Below the pieces are notes generated by a model, which was not told the origin of the DNA, searched no databases, and saw only the letters and a list, made by a program, of their open reading frames with translations. Shown piece after piece: positions 26,701 to 39,039 of a stretch of 64,000 nucleotides of DNA (position 1 is its first letter; each line of letters opens with the position of its first letter). This stretch comes from Agelaius tricolor (lineage: Eukaryota; Chordata; Aves; Passeriformes; Icteridae). The translations under genes were made by a program, and so were the position numbers. The stretch spans positions 101,851,381 through 101,915,380 of the forward strand of contig JALJCS010000001.1 in assembly GCA_023055355.1 (NCBI GenBank), written 5' to 3'.

Positions 26701-27609
26701 ATTCATCAGCTTTTCATTTCAACACCAGTGATTTACAGTTTTTCCTTTTCCACGGTCTGCCATTGACCACATGACCTCCAGACGTGAGGTGTTTCCTCTC
26801 CAAGAGGGCTTTATCCTGCAGAAAAGGTGCAAGATGGTGAAACCCTCCACTGGGAAGTATATTGTTCATTTTCACAGGGAAAGGGTTTAGAGGGCAAAGA
26901 GAAAAGGTCACTGTAGGACTTTGGCATGTAGTAGCATGAAAATTAGAAGAATTCAACTCTTTTTTTTCCTCTATCCTTGGAATAAAAAGACCCAGGGATC
27001 TGGTATTATCTCTGAACTCTGAGGCAAGCTGGGCTGCAAGCCTTTTACACAGTGTTAATTCAAACTGCATCATTTTTTGCTGAATTCAGTATTATGCTGA
27101 GTTTGCAGAACCTTATTCATGGAAATCATTGCTACACACTTCGTATTTCTTCAAACTGAAAAGGGAATGTCTTAGCAAGCCTTTCTCTGGCTCAAAAGAA
27201 CATGCTGTGCATTTGTTTGCATATAGGTCACCATGCTGCCAGAAAAAGCCTCTATGAAACAAAAGTTTCCAGAAACTGGCATGAACTATTGTGGGCAAGG
27301 AAAGCACCATTGAAACCGAGCCAAAAAAGTTGCTGGTAAAGGCCAGCCACTGCAGTGAAGTGAAATGAAAGGTTGCTTACAAGTTCCTTCCATGGTGATG
27401 GGTGGAAGATCCCACCAAACCCTTCAGCATGGAGGAAGCATACAAAACCTTTTAGGAGACTAAAAATGTTGCTCATGGAACATCCAAATCACTCTGGTTT
27501 GTAGCACATTGTCTGTACTGGCTGGCGCTCATCCAAAACTCTCCAGGAACTCATAAACACTTTGACTGAGCTGCTACCAAAAATACATTACCTATCACAA
27601 AAAAACAGC
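23757..27609. other. Intronic sequence immediately upstream of the BACH2 exon
   Basis: Holds the NF-E2/BACH-type site at 25.5 kb, a G10 run at 25.7 kb and a perfect 14-bp palindrome TTACTAATTAGTAA near 26.24 kb. No further exon was recognised. Confidence 0.55.
25542..25552 (+). promoter_or_regulatory. NF-E2/BACH-type site (TGCTGAGTCAT)
   Basis: This matches all 11 positions of the TGCTGASTCAY consensus bound by CNC-bZIP/small-Maf dimers, including BACH2. It lies about 1.8 kb upstream of the start-codon exon in the BACH2 sense. Weaker relatives are at 10654..10663 (GCTGAGTCAT) and 31896..31906 (ATGACTCAGTA). Occupancy cannot be judged from sequence. Confidence 0.35.
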
Positions 27610-28015
27610 TCCTGCCTCACAAGACTGGAGCACAGGCAATGTGGTGTCTGTTTTTAAAGAGAAACAGGAGGGGAGAGAAAATCTTATCAAGACACACCAG
27701 AAAGTCCTGTATCAGAACTGGGACAATTATGTGAAAAGGTAAATCTCTATCATGGCAGAGCTACAGAACACTTAACCAGGCAAATTATCATCATGACAAA
27801 GCAGCATGGCTTCTGCAAGGGGAAGTCATGTCTCTGATGGGCTCTATTAGAATTCCTGAAGTGTGTCAAATTAGCAGTGAGGAACACTGGTACATGTAAT
27901 TAGTGTTGACTTTCAGAAATTCTTTGACAAAACCTTTAGAAATGGCTGTTAGAGAAACTCAGTTGCCATAAGCCGAGAAGTTGCATCAGACTGGAAATCA
28001 CTTAGGATAAACTGT
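27610..28015 (+). mobile_element. Degraded LINE reverse-transcriptase fragment (CR1 superfamily-like)
   Basis: Frames are broken by stops, but the nucleotide order follows the reverse-transcriptase region of CR1/L3-type non-LTR elements. A GNVVSVFK-like start (near 27635) is followed by a stretch near 27792 matching the usual AAAGCAGCATGGCTTCTGCA segment, then by VDFQKFFDKTF at 27905..27937. The last is a decayed form of the RT motif DFxKAFDxV, whose first Asp is a catalytic residue. Extreme divergence and multiple stops indicate a very old insertion. Boundaries are approximate; the exact family needs a repeat library. Confidence 0.62.
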
Positions 28016-28580
28016 ATTCCATAGAGGAGGAATGCAGGGACAATTTTCAGCATGTTAGCAGTGAAATTTCTTCAGAAACTGGCTCACATCTGGCTGTGGT
28101 CATGCTGCTCAACGTGCCCAAGCTTCTCTGCTCTCTGGAGCTACAGCAAGGTTGGGCACACTTAATTCTAGGATGGCAGACTGCCTGGATGTACATACAG
28201 GGTCCCAACAGAAGCCTGACACTCCCCCTGCAAGGTCCATGACATGATCGAGCCAGACTCAGAACAATTTGAAACAACAGAGGTTTAGACTGAACAAGGA
28301 AAAACTGAGGAACAAGTTACCTGGAGACATTGTGATACCTGACCATGGAAATAAACCAAAATAGTACCCCATCATCATAGCAGGATGGTTGTTTAGTTTT
28401 TCCTTGAGAGATTTCACATATGCAATAAAGCATATGTACAACTGACCACTGCTGAACGTTACTGGGCAAAGAATTCACTCCATATGTAAAAGGATTAATT
28501 ACTCCTAATAAAAATATCTAGAACCACATTACTGAGAGTACAAGTTTACATGGGATGAATATTTACATGATGCAGCATGT

Positions 28581-28624
28581 ATATTCCACTGTCCAATTTC
28601 CACAGACAATATTCCACTGTCCAA
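28581..28624. repeat. Direct repeat of 16 bp separated by 12 bp
   Basis: ATATTCCACTGTCCAA occurs at 28581..28596 and again at 28609..28624, identical. The short spacer suggests local duplication rather than a transposon target site. Confidence 0.8.
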
Positions 28625-29889
28625 CAACAAATGTCCTTGTATTATCCATCCTTTCTGACCTACTAACCACTGTAAAACCCAAATCTACTGCTTCCTAGAC
28701 CTTTGCATCCCGTGTCCCCAGCTGTGGGAGACAGCAATGGACATGCTGCCTGGTGCTCCCCTTTCTCAAACAGGAACTGAAGCTGTGTGGGACCAAGTTG
28801 TTGAAGGCAAGCAGCAGAGAACATCTGTCCAAAGATTACATGTGATGGGTGTCACTGACACCAGGAACTCCCACAACCCAGTGGCTCCAGCAGAGCAGCT
28901 GGCTTAGGACATGAGAAGCAACACAATGCTAAATTCAACTAATAAAAAGGTGTATAAACTGCAGCAGCAACATCTTTGTAGCCTGTCTGTGGCAAACCAC
29001 CAGCAAGGATGGGGGAAAAGAGGGACCTAAAGGCATCGTCTCATCCCCCTCCTTGTACCCTAAGCAATGTAAACAGGACATCGCATTTATAACAGAGCAC
29101 AGAGGACTCCCAACAACTTCACTGCAAAGGTCTAAAAAGGTTTATCAGTTTCTCCTCATTATGCCTGCAATGCTACATTTTAATACAGAAGCCAACAGAC
29201 AACACTGTGATTCCTCATTTAGGAATTGCAGTACCTGAGCTGGTGTAAAATGAACCACAGGTTTTTCGTGGAAGCATAAGCTGGAGATCCCATTTTATGT
29301 CCTGCTATGCAAGGCAACTCCCAACTTTCTCCTTATTGTGTTAAGAGAGGATCAATACTGAACTGAGAGTATTTTTAGTTCCAGTTCACATTCTCTCAAT
29401 CAGCTCCACTAACAGCAGAAGAATCTAAGGAACAGTTTCAAGTGGCCAGCTTGAACACATCTAAATCTCTTTGGTCAGCAGTAGCTGGAGTCTGCATTAC
29501 AGATTTGCACATAAATGTCTCACAGTATTTCTGTTCAATGAGATTCAGGCAGAGAATGTGAAAAAATGCTCTTTTGTTCTGACATTTTCTATTGTTTTTT
29601 TCCCTCCTAACAATTTAGCAAAAGGTACTCAGAAAAAAATGAGGAGAATGATCATAAAGTAATGAAAAAAAGTTGAGAGCAGCTTGTACTTCTGACAATT
29701 GGCAGCAGAAGCACATCAGACTTGACAGTTTTTAGGGATAAACATGCACTGTTTTTAAGTGGCAAGTGGGAGGAAAATAATTTTCCAGGCTTCCTTCCCC
29801 ATCTCCTAATATTTTTTCTATGAAAAGACTAGTTCTGTGTAATCAACACTTTGTTTTTAAAGAAAGTTATCAATAACTGACACTTCAGA

Positions 29890-30400
29890 GCTCCTAAAAT
29901 GACCATGCTTATAATTGGTTATTACGATCTCTCAATTGTAGCTATAACAACAAAGGATATGATTATATTGTCACTGCTTTCCTTTAAAAAGAAACTATTG
30001 AAAGGCCTAATGATTAATTCACCATTTTTGAGAGCTCATTGTAATGACAGCAGACTATATACAAAGGTCTCTTCAGTGAGCCCATTATTCAATTAATAAA
30101 TGCTGAATACTGAGCAGTCATAGTCATATGAAACTCCCAAGAATTGTGTGAATTTTTAACCAATTAATTATCAATTACAACATCATAAAACACCAGCACA
30201 AAAATAGAAACAACGAAATTTAATTATAGATTATTCTTCTTAGTTGCCGCAAATACTACACAAGACTGATTTTGATTAATAATTCATACAGCAATAAAGT
30301 ATCAGGAAAGATAATTATACTGTGCCACAATTCTCACACTGATTTCTGTAATTACAGATTACAACAGTGTTAGCAATTTAAAAAGGTTAGGGAGCAGTAG
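29890..30400. promoter_or_regulatory. Candidate conserved non-coding element, homeodomain-motif rich
   Basis: About 500 bases dense in TAATTA/ATTA cores (CAATTAATAAATG, CCAATTAATTATCAATTAC, TTTAATTATAGATTATTC, TTGATTAATAATTCA) in unique sequence without tandem structure. This is the strongest of the enhancer-like blocks by eye. AT-richness alone gives some of these motifs. Confidence 0.33.
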
Positions 30401-31292
30401 TAATTTGCTATGTCATCCTTAGCAATATTAATGTCTTCTTCTCTGAGCACCCCAGATAATTGAAAATAGACTTGCGGGCCGCCAGGCTACATGGACTTCC
30501 TCCTGCCAAACATACTGTGGGTGCCAGGGCCATTGGCAAGATTGTCTTAAGAGATGAACTTTTCACAGTGATCAAGTAGCTTCTGCTGTAAAGCAGAATG
30601 TACATGGACAACTGGAAAAGACACTGCAGAACATTCCTGGCCAGCAGCTGCAGACGTGCTGCTCTCGAGAGTGATGGCTGGTGCTCCTGACCATAGTGCC
30701 TTGGAGAAGGACCTTCACTGGACTGTGAGCAGGAAGGGTGACAGCTAAGAGAAACCCAGGGAGAATTTAACCATGGGCCTTCGAGACAGGCAGGTCTGGC
30801 TGGGCACACAGCAGGGCCCTGCAGATGTTTGCTAACGTCTCCTAAAGGCAAGAATTCCTGTTGCCAAGGAGGCTGCATGGCTCCAACACATTGAGCGTCC
30901 ACAGCCCAGGGAGCACCCTTGGAATTGCTGAACAGCAGAACAGCAAGTGGTTCAAGGAACACAAACTGGTCCCCCATGGGTTACACCACAGGCAGTGGGC
31001 AGAAGAATCAGTGCCTGAGCTGGCTGCAGGGCTGGGCCATGAGCCCCATGTCTCTACGGTAAGCTTCACATGGATTCCAGATGGAGATGAGAATACTGGA
31101 TACACCTTCCTTAGCTAAACTGACAGGGATAGGGATGTATCCTGCAGACTGTGGAATGGCTGTTTCTGAACAGCTCATTTATCATCACAGTACAGAGGCT
31201 TTGATGTTGAAATTAAGTCCCACTGCAAAGTCACTCACTGTTTTTCTTATACTGGACTTAGACCCTACAACACAATTGGATAGATAGTGCAC

Positions 31293-31369
31293 AAAAAAAA
31301 AAAAAAAAAAAAAAACCACAAAAAAAACCCACCAAAAAAACCCCTAAAAAAGCCAAAAAAAAACCAAAA
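31293..31369 (+). repeat. Poly-A followed by A-rich imperfect repeat
   Basis: A run of 23 A is followed by A7-A9 blocks separated by CC/CCC spacers. It could be the tail of a retroposed sequence, but no recognisable element lies immediately to its left and I see no flanking duplication, so it is called a simple repeat. Confidence 0.85.
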
Positions 31370-32040
31370 GAGGGACTCTGATCCTGCAGACCTTTAAACA
31401 GAATTGCTGAATATAACTTTAATCTGTAGCATTTTTATTCACAATGGTTTTGCTATTGGTAGAACGAACACACAAGCAAAACTGTACCACAGCTTCATGT
31501 CTACACTGAATCTTTTTTTTCTTTTAAAGTACTGTCAGGATGCCTGTAGTCTCCATGATGAATGTTTATTTAAACCCCAGGTGTCTAGTCTAAAGAAATT
31601 GTGCTTCAGGTTGTTCAGAGATTGGTACCATAAGGAGTCAGGGATTCCCAGTGGAGGTTGCTTTGAGGAGTCCAAACAGATTTATGTTCCATATAGAGAT
31701 AAAACCTATTTCTCGACTTCAGAGGGTTGTGTTGCTATTGTTTCTTGAGAGAGTAACCCAGATGAACAAGGTAATGAGAGCTCACATTCTTTAGGGACCT
31801 TAGTTAACATGCAAATAATGTTTACACACCGTATATGCATTGACCTATACATTCTATACAGGCCTACTAGGCAAAGTATACACATGAATGTTTTTATGAC
31901 TCAGTAAAAATTATATAATTATACTACTAATTTTCATACACTGAGTGAGTCAGGCTTAATTTAACATGAATTTTCAATGTTCTGTAAATAAACTGATGAT
32001 GCCCTCAGGAAAGAGGCACAGTAGATGTGTGGGGGAAGAC

Positions 32041-32136
32041 AGATTCATGGAATGGTTTGGGTTGGAAGGGACCTTAAAAATCATCTAGTTACAATTCCCC
32101 TGCTGTTAGCAGGGACGTCTTCCACATAGACCAGGT
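32041..32136 (-). mobile_element. CR1 LINE, truncated 3' end
   Basis: The plus strand reads as the reverse complement of the avian CR1 3' end: a TTCATGGAATGG start, then TTTGGGTTGGAAGGGACC, then ATCATCTAG, a CCCCTGC/AGCAGGGAC segment and AGACCAGGT. About 95 bp survive, typical of the heavy 5' truncation of CR1. It lies in the same orientation as BACH2 transcription. Confidence 0.88.
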
Positions 32137-33164
32137 AGGAAAACAGGAGGAACAACACAAAACCTGTCCACTATCCCTATTTCTCAGAAGCTACTTGATT
32201 GACATATATGAACATGGAAAGTGAGAAACATAGAACTCTTTCCTGACAAAATCTCCTCTCACAGCTTTCACATTGCTCTTTACAGTAGCTGGCCATGGTG
32301 AAGGGGACTGGAACTAAGTCTGCTACTCAAAATAGCTTATTCAAAGCAGAATGGGGAATGCCCAACACTGAAACACTGCCAGGAAACCACCAAGCACAAC
32401 AAACAACACATTATGTTCCTCTGAAGTAGTCAATGGTTTCAGGACCTTGGTAAAAGACATAACCTTTTGGATTGTTCTTGGGTGAGCTGGATTGCCAGAT
32501 TAAAGAATCTGAGAGGGAAAAATGAAACAGTGGTTTGTTTTTATTTTGCCTTCCAGCTTGGTAAGCTCTCTGAAAAAGTTTAAGGTCTCCACACAAACAG
32601 GGGCTGGAAATTCTGGCAAATGCCCACTGCTTTTCTTGCTTTAAATTAGTATTTGGGGGTTTTGCTTGAGGAGTGATACAGTGTTATGGCTTCCCCCTTT
32701 TTCCTAAACCTTTAAGTAATTTATGTGTACTGGTGTGGGCATATGTGTCCATATATGTATAACTCACACTGCAGAAATGCCCTCTGAAATGATGGAATTG
32801 CAGACGTACAAATGGTTTGTCAAATATCCAGGTCACTTGCCAGTACGACAGTATCTCAGGATAGTAAAGAAGGTGCCTCTGTATTTGACATCTCTTTTGT
32901 TAACATGACTAGGACAACAAAGGCACAGCTGATATTGCCCTAATGCCACCAAAGTTTGGAAACTACAAATTATAAACAACAGCACTGTGCAGGTCCTTTC
33001 AGCAGCCTTTGAATGTCAAAGATTATGTTAACAAGTTATTTGTATAAAAATAATTAATTTTCTTCATGTTCTATTCTCAAGCTTAAAGCTCCAGTGGAAT
33101 TCAATGCTGAAGCTCTGTACTTTAAATTTTGGTTGCTATAAAATGAGCATTGTTTTCACTTTTT

Positions 33165-33232
33165 AAAAAAAGAAAAAATTAAAAACCAAAAAACAATCAC
33201 AAAAAAAAAAAAATCCACAAATAAGCAAACAG
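33165..33232 (+). repeat. A-rich low-complexity tract
   Basis: A-runs of 5 to 13 bases are separated by single G, C or T bases. It sits directly beside a 22-bp tandem duplication, which together suggest a slippage-prone spot. Confidence 0.8.
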
Positions 33233-33248
33233 GAAAATTCTCTCTCAA

Positions 33249-33292
33249 AATTTTTTCTTTTCCTTCACTAAATTTTTTCTTTTCCTTCACTA
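33249..33292. repeat. Perfect 22-bp tandem duplication
   Basis: Two identical adjacent copies of a 22-bp unit that starts AATTTTTTC and ends CTTCACTA (33249..33270 and 33271..33292). Zero mismatches point to a recent slippage event, or an assembly effect. Confidence 0.95.
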
Positions 33293-34717
33293 AGCTGTAC
33301 TAATTACTGCTTTTCCAGCCTATCTGCAGAACCAGTGGAAGCAGTTCTATCTGCTTGAGAGGCTATGGCCAAAACCACTGTGAACACCTTTAACTACACA
33401 AATTGCAGAGGCTGGGAAAGCAACCTGATCCCATTTTCTCCTGTCATACTGCATAGTTGTTATGGGAAAAATCTGCTCTCTTTGCTTTACCCCCTAAAAT
33501 GCAAGCTTTTCATCTTTGCTGCAAGTTAGCAGGTGGTCAAAACATCCTTCATCCTTCCTTGGGACACAAACTGGCATGTCCTTTGGAACGTGTCTGCAGT
33601 GATTAATGTGTGAAGAGCAGGGAGGCATGCCGTAGGTCACTGGGTTAAATTTGGGACAGACTTGCTTAGGGTGTTAACTTTGCACCTTCTGCTCTCAGGA
33701 AAGAATACAGGTGCTGCCTTCTCCTAAGAGTGGGCCATTATCTGTCTGTGCAGTGTTTTCCACAACCAAAGGGATACCAACTATAACGTTCTCCCTTAAA
33801 AACTGAATGAAAAAATGTTTCTTTACAGTAGATCATAGATTTTTGACTAATCTATAACAAATAAATATATTCTAGGGACTACTGCATTAGGATCCAGAGA
33901 TTTACACTGAATCTTGAAAGTACAATCAATATATGCAAAAAAACCTATTTTCACATGTTTTTATAATGATCAAATGATCAGAAGATGACTGAAATGACTA
34001 CTTAGAAATTCAGAGCAAGTGCCAAGGGGATACCTGGATTACACCAATGCGGTTTTGATCCTGCAAAGATCTGAGAATTGTTGTTTTGTTATCAGAAGGT
34101 TTAAGCAGGAGTTGCAAGCTTTCCCACTCTTCTCAGAGTCTGACATATACCTAGGTGCCTACTTTAAGTCCCTTTATCCATGGACGAGCCCTGATTCTGG
34201 AACTTGAGTGCCTTTCCTGCTGTAGACAATAAATCACCCCATGGAGAAAGGGCCACGGAAAGCAATCAATTCTGCTGCCAACAGCTACCAGACTACAGCC
34301 AAGGTAAGGCGAGGATGTGAGACAAAAATGGACACTTGGACATAGTGCAACTGCAGTCTGAAGGAGCCCAGAGAAAAAGAAAAGATTTGATGTATTTGGG
34401 TACTCATTCTGAGGGTTCGTAAAGCCAACATTGCATCTGGATCTGTAGTTTCTTACAGGACTGCAAAGCCAGCAGAAGGCAAACACAAGCTTTCCTTCTC
34501 CTGTAAGATCCAGAAGAGTTTATGAAATCTTCTTTGCCATGGTAAAGAACGAGGGATTAAAGCTACAAAGACTGCTATACGAAGAACTTGGATTTTATCT
34601 TTGTTTGAGAATACTTGCATTATTTGTTGAGCTTTTCATGAAGCTTTTTGAAGCTTGATTTTTCTTTACCCCCACAGAACTACAATGTACTCAAGCACAC
34701 TTAAAGCTGCAAAAGCT

Positions 34718-34740
34718 ATCAAATCAAATCAAATCAAATA
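34718..34740 (+). repeat. ATCAA pentanucleotide microsatellite
   Basis: Four full copies of ATCAA plus a partial copy, uninterrupted. Confidence 0.85.
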
Positions 34741-35884
34741 GGAGATTAACACCCCAAACCCAAAACTAAGCCACGCTTTATCCCAGGGAAACAGAGTGGC
34801 TTGACTATTTCTGTTTGAAACTCTGTCATGGGAGTTTTAATCTCTGGGCATTCCTTATATGGTTCACAAGCCCGAAAGGCAGAAAGGACCACCTACTCTG
34901 GCCTCCTAAAGGCAAATCAACAGCTGCTTTTATCACACAGACGTGCAATCCTGACAGAGCAAAGAAATCCAGTGAGTTTTTTTGACAGGCTCTCTCTTCA
35001 ACTGTTACTGGAATTATCTGTACCTTTAACCTCCAAGGTCTCTCTTGACAGATTCTGAAATAGCTGTTCCACTATTTTACCCTGGACTGACGTCAAGATA
35101 AACCAGCCATCAGTTCCCCGGGACATCCCTTTTATCTTTGTGAAATATTGGAAATACAGTTGGCAGCCCTCCAATTTTCTGGAATTTCCCATTTCCCAAG
35201 ATTTATTATAAATTACCAGCCACTTAACAGAGCTTTTCAGCTACTTCCTTTAAAATTCCTGGATGTAAAAGTTAGTAGGATATGAGAATGTTTAATTTCA
35301 ACCACTCTTGCCTCCCAGATCTTCCTTTGTTGCCACAAACTTTCTCTTCTTTCTATATTACTGCACAGGATGGACACATCCTCTGCCACAGTTTCAAGTA
35401 CAAAAAACACCTGGGGAACACTTCTGCCTTTTCTATTTTCCCTTTTTGGGTATTAAACTAATAAATGTTTTATCACTACTTGTATTTCTTCATTTAACCA
35501 GAATGGCTTCTCATTAGAGTAACTTTTTTGTTATTGATGGCAGTGTAAAATCCTAATTTTGAGAGCTGGCAGAAAATTCTTCAACAATTCCCAGTGCGTT
35601 CAACGCTTTTTACTTTAAATGCAATGTTATGCCAACACAACAGATTCTAACTTTGGAAAACATCTTTTCCAATTCTGAGTACAGCACATGCATAAATTCA
35701 TAATCTCCTAGTAGATGATGTACTCTGATTGCACAAGGTCATTGAACAGGATTTGAGACCCTGTGATTCATGTTATTTAAGACTGTCCACATATAGTACT
35801 GTCTGAAAAATTGCTTCCCTTCTTGCTTCATTTTCTCATGCAACAAGTCACAAACATGTATTTTCCAGTCCATTTCTAAGAGGA

Positions 35885-35918
35885 CCACTCCAATGGAGTG
35901 GAGTGGACCACTCCACTC
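35885..35918. repeat. Perfect inverted repeat (hairpin) with a second overlapping stem
   Basis: GAGTGGAGTGG (35896..35906) and CCACTCCACTC (35908..35918) are perfect complements with a single base between them. An overlapping stem, CCACTCC (35885..35891) with GGAGTGG (35895..35901), shares the middle arm, so two hairpins compete. Confidence 0.9.
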
Positions 35919-37559
35919 TGAAAATCTTTTGGATTCCTGCTCAGGTACCACTCTCTCCAGTGCCTCTCCCATAATGCTAGAAACCTGCCTAATAAAATGT
36001 TAAACAAAGTGATTCTTGTGCAATCCTTATGGTTTAGACTTACATATACTGGTTTAGAGTTACACCAGACTTATGTAAGGCTGGTTTATGTGGTTGGGTA
36101 TTCACTGCTGTCACTCTCTCCCTCTATGGTTATTTACAGCCCCTGTCTGCTCATTTATCTTCAAGGGGAATGTAATGTTGGTAGAGAAAGAGGCCACCAA
36201 AACCAGATATTCCCCACAGTCTCTGCAGACCATAGCTAGGAAACAACAAAATCCCAAGCCTTGTCCACCCTCAATGGCATGGCGAGTGCCACCTGCTGCT
36301 AATTCTCCTTTTCCTCTCCATTCACGAGGGGGCAGACACTCCAGGACACCTTGGCATATCTGAGGACAGCACAAAAGGAATTAGTGAGGTCCTTGTCTGC
36401 ACAGTGGCAATCACCACTTGCACACTACCTTCAGGACCATGCCAGGTTTGGTCAGGGCTGTGTTTTGGGCAGCTGTGACCTATGGAAGCTTTGCTTGGCT
36501 GATGAAATGTACACCCATACCTACAGTCTGGACAATCTTTAAAAGAGAATGTTTTCTTTTTTTCAGAGAAGAAAAAAGTCTGTATGATTTTTCTGATATG
36601 AATTGAGAAGCTATATTCTCCACAGATCTTGGAGACATGCAATTAAAGACTGTCAAATTTGCATGCACGCAGGATTCAATTGAAGGCTGAGCAGGCGATG
36701 TTATAACATTTCTCACTTGACTTGACAACCTTATATTCTTTTAACAGCTTTTGTGCATAATTTCCTTGCTTTAAACAAACTGAAGGTGCCATTGTGTAAC
36801 CTGACCCCTGAGCTCACGAGGGTGAGGATGAGGGTAGGAGCAGGAGATTCCTGCTTCCCAAGCAGAACTGGCTGACCATCACTGGTCTGCAAAATCCCAC
36901 CCGAGCAGTTTGCAACACCACACCAAACGCAGATGGTGGAGCAAGCAGAGCACAGGTCCCCCTGTTTTGTTAGAAACCTAACCTTTGAGGAAGAATTGAG
37001 CAGAAGCCACTAGCTGCCCTGGGCTTCCCTTAGCAAAATTTCTTGTTGGCCAGATGTATTTCCAGCAATGGCTGCAGTGTCCCCCCCACTCCATTCTCCA
37101 GCTGAGATTTCATGATTTTGCTCCACAGCACGAGGGCACCAGAGCTTTAGAAGAGCTCAAAAAAATGCTGAACGTTAGGAAATCAACACATAATTTCAAG
37201 CTTTCTTTTTCTTTTTCTTTCCCCCTCAGCTGAAACCCTTTGGTGGTGGTTTTCCAACAACTGTCTGAGAGAACATCACAGCAAGAAAACTGTGACTCTG
37301 TGCACCTCAAGTCTGGAAAACCTACTATGGTTCAAAATAACACTTCATAGAGTGAAATTTCTTAGAGTGAAATTGCAAGACACAAGGCAGCCAGTCCTGT
37401 TTCTGCTGCACACATAGAGTAAGAGGCATCAGGAGGTCTTCATGCAACAGGACGTAGCTGACACATTCCAGCACTTACTTTTGAAGGTGTTGAGTGCCAT
37501 TAATCTATGCCCTTTAATTAGATTTGAGATCCCTTGCAACAAGCAGGATCAAGCCATAA

Positions 37560-37760
37560 AAGCACGAGGACAAGGAGATTAAACTACAGATTAATAATTA
37601 TATAGTATAAACAATCCAGGATAAAATAAAACTCTTATGCTCCACTGGAGATTGGCATGTTTATGTATAAAGCGGGAGATCTATAAAGCTCATTGATTAG
37701 TATTTCAAATGAAACTAATCTAAAAGCATTACAAATTATTAACTGAAATATGTAATACAA
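37560..37760. promoter_or_regulatory. Candidate conserved non-coding element
   Basis: Includes TTAATAATTATATAG, TAAAGCGGGAGATC, CATTGATTAGTATTTC and ACAAATTATTAACTG, all in unique sequence; the embedded CpG is unusual for the composition. Confidence 0.25.
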
Positions 37761-38489
37761 ACAGTGTGCTAGGAAACAATCAATACTTCTCCGTGCCTGC
37801 AAACCCCTAGAGCAATTTTTGTGCTAAAAAGGAGACCAGCCTACATGGCAAACTCTAGTGCTTGCCAGGGAGTTTGTCTCATGTAAAAGAGAACAGTCCT
37901 CAATGTAAAAGCAAGCAGGCTTTTTTCTTACTTCTTCCCCCTCAACTTCTGCCTATCCTAAATGTACCTAACCTATATTCCAGACTGCAATAAAAAAATA
38001 AATTAATTAGAAAATCACTCCACAAGTCTTTCTAACTAAATCAATGAAGTTTGTTTCTTGGACTGTCGTAAGAATGTAAACATTGTTATGCAGGACCAAA
38101 TCCAATCTTTTTAGACAAACTTGACCACAAAGAGACATAGCTTCAGGAAAAGAAGAGACAATTTTGAGCTATCAGACTAAATGAAGATTTTGCCATTAAG
38201 ACGACTGGAGTCTTGTAAGCTCAGTTAATTCATATTTATCAGAGGTCAAGATCAGGTAAGTCTATCCACAGATTCATGCCATTACCTCAAGAATTCAAAG
38301 TGTGAGTAAGACACAGTTTGATTATATGCCCAAGGGAACGTTAAAATGCTTTAAATAAATACCTGTTGCTTGATGAAATACAGGACAGCCACCACTGGAT
38401 TATGAATGGCATGATGCTGTTCCATCACAGCATTCCCTTCTCACATATAGTGCCTTAAAAGCAGACACATATGTGCGTGTGCCAACAGT

Positions 38490-38592
38490 TATATATCTGT
38501 ATATATATATATTTATATATAACCGTACATATATATGTACATATATATCTCCACATATATACATATATCTATATACATGCACACACATATGC
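38490..38592. repeat. AT/ATAC microsatellite tract
   Basis: About 100 bases of interrupted TA and TACA repeats, with self-complementary stretches such as TACATATATATGTA, grading into CACACA at the right end. Open frames rich in Tyr, Ile and His across it are by-products of the repeat. Confidence 0.9.
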
Positions 38593-39039
38593 ACAATGTT
38601 TAATTACTATCTCTTAAAAATATGCATTATTATCTTTGTGTGTCTCATGTCATCTGGCACAAGTTTTTCAAACATTAAAAAATGACGTCTCTTAATTAAG
38701 AGTCCTATCAACAGAGCAACTCATCCTTATATGAAGAAGAAATGCTCCTTTTACTGTAGAAGTTAGGTGTCTCAGTATTATTTGTGGCCATTATTCCACA
38801 CATCTCTCACCTGAAGTACATATGCACACATGCATTCTTCTCTGCTACATGTGGCAAGAATTTTTCCAGAAAGAGCACAAGAAACAGGTGAAATTAAAAC
38901 CCTGAAAAACATATTTGTGCAAATGTTTTTAGTAATAATAGAAGAGAGACATGAAGAAAACCTTTGAAATGGGAAAATCTAGAGGCAATGGTGAAAAGTT
39001 GAAAGGATGGGGAAGAGCCAGGAGCAACATCCACAAGGA

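Larger units (their letters stand above)
28016..31292. other. Intronic sequence after the old LINE fragment
   Basis: Includes the short direct repeat at 28.6 kb and the homeodomain-motif block at 30.1 kb. The GC-richer 30.5-31.1 kb part has a 189-codon minus-strand frame (30408..30977) without recognisable domains. Confidence 0.5.
32137..38489. other. Intronic sequence with slippage features
   Basis: Besides the listed tandem duplication, pentanucleotide repeat and hairpin, I see no gene or mobile element. The 36.2-37.3 kb part is slightly GC-richer. Confidence 0.55.

Noticed and set aside
30408..30977. 189-codon minus-strand open frame, in the BACH2 direction
   Set aside because: Lies in a GC-richer pocket where stops are rarer; the translation resembles no BACH2 region or other family.
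31404..31748. 114-codon frame with Cys-rich segments, considered as a pseudogene
   Set aside because: No family recognised and no poly-A tail or flanking duplication that would mark a processed copy; the poly-A at 31.3 kb is on the wrong side for a plus-strand insertion.
38400..38685. Tyr/Ile/His-rich frames
   Set aside because: Products of the TA/TACA microsatellite.
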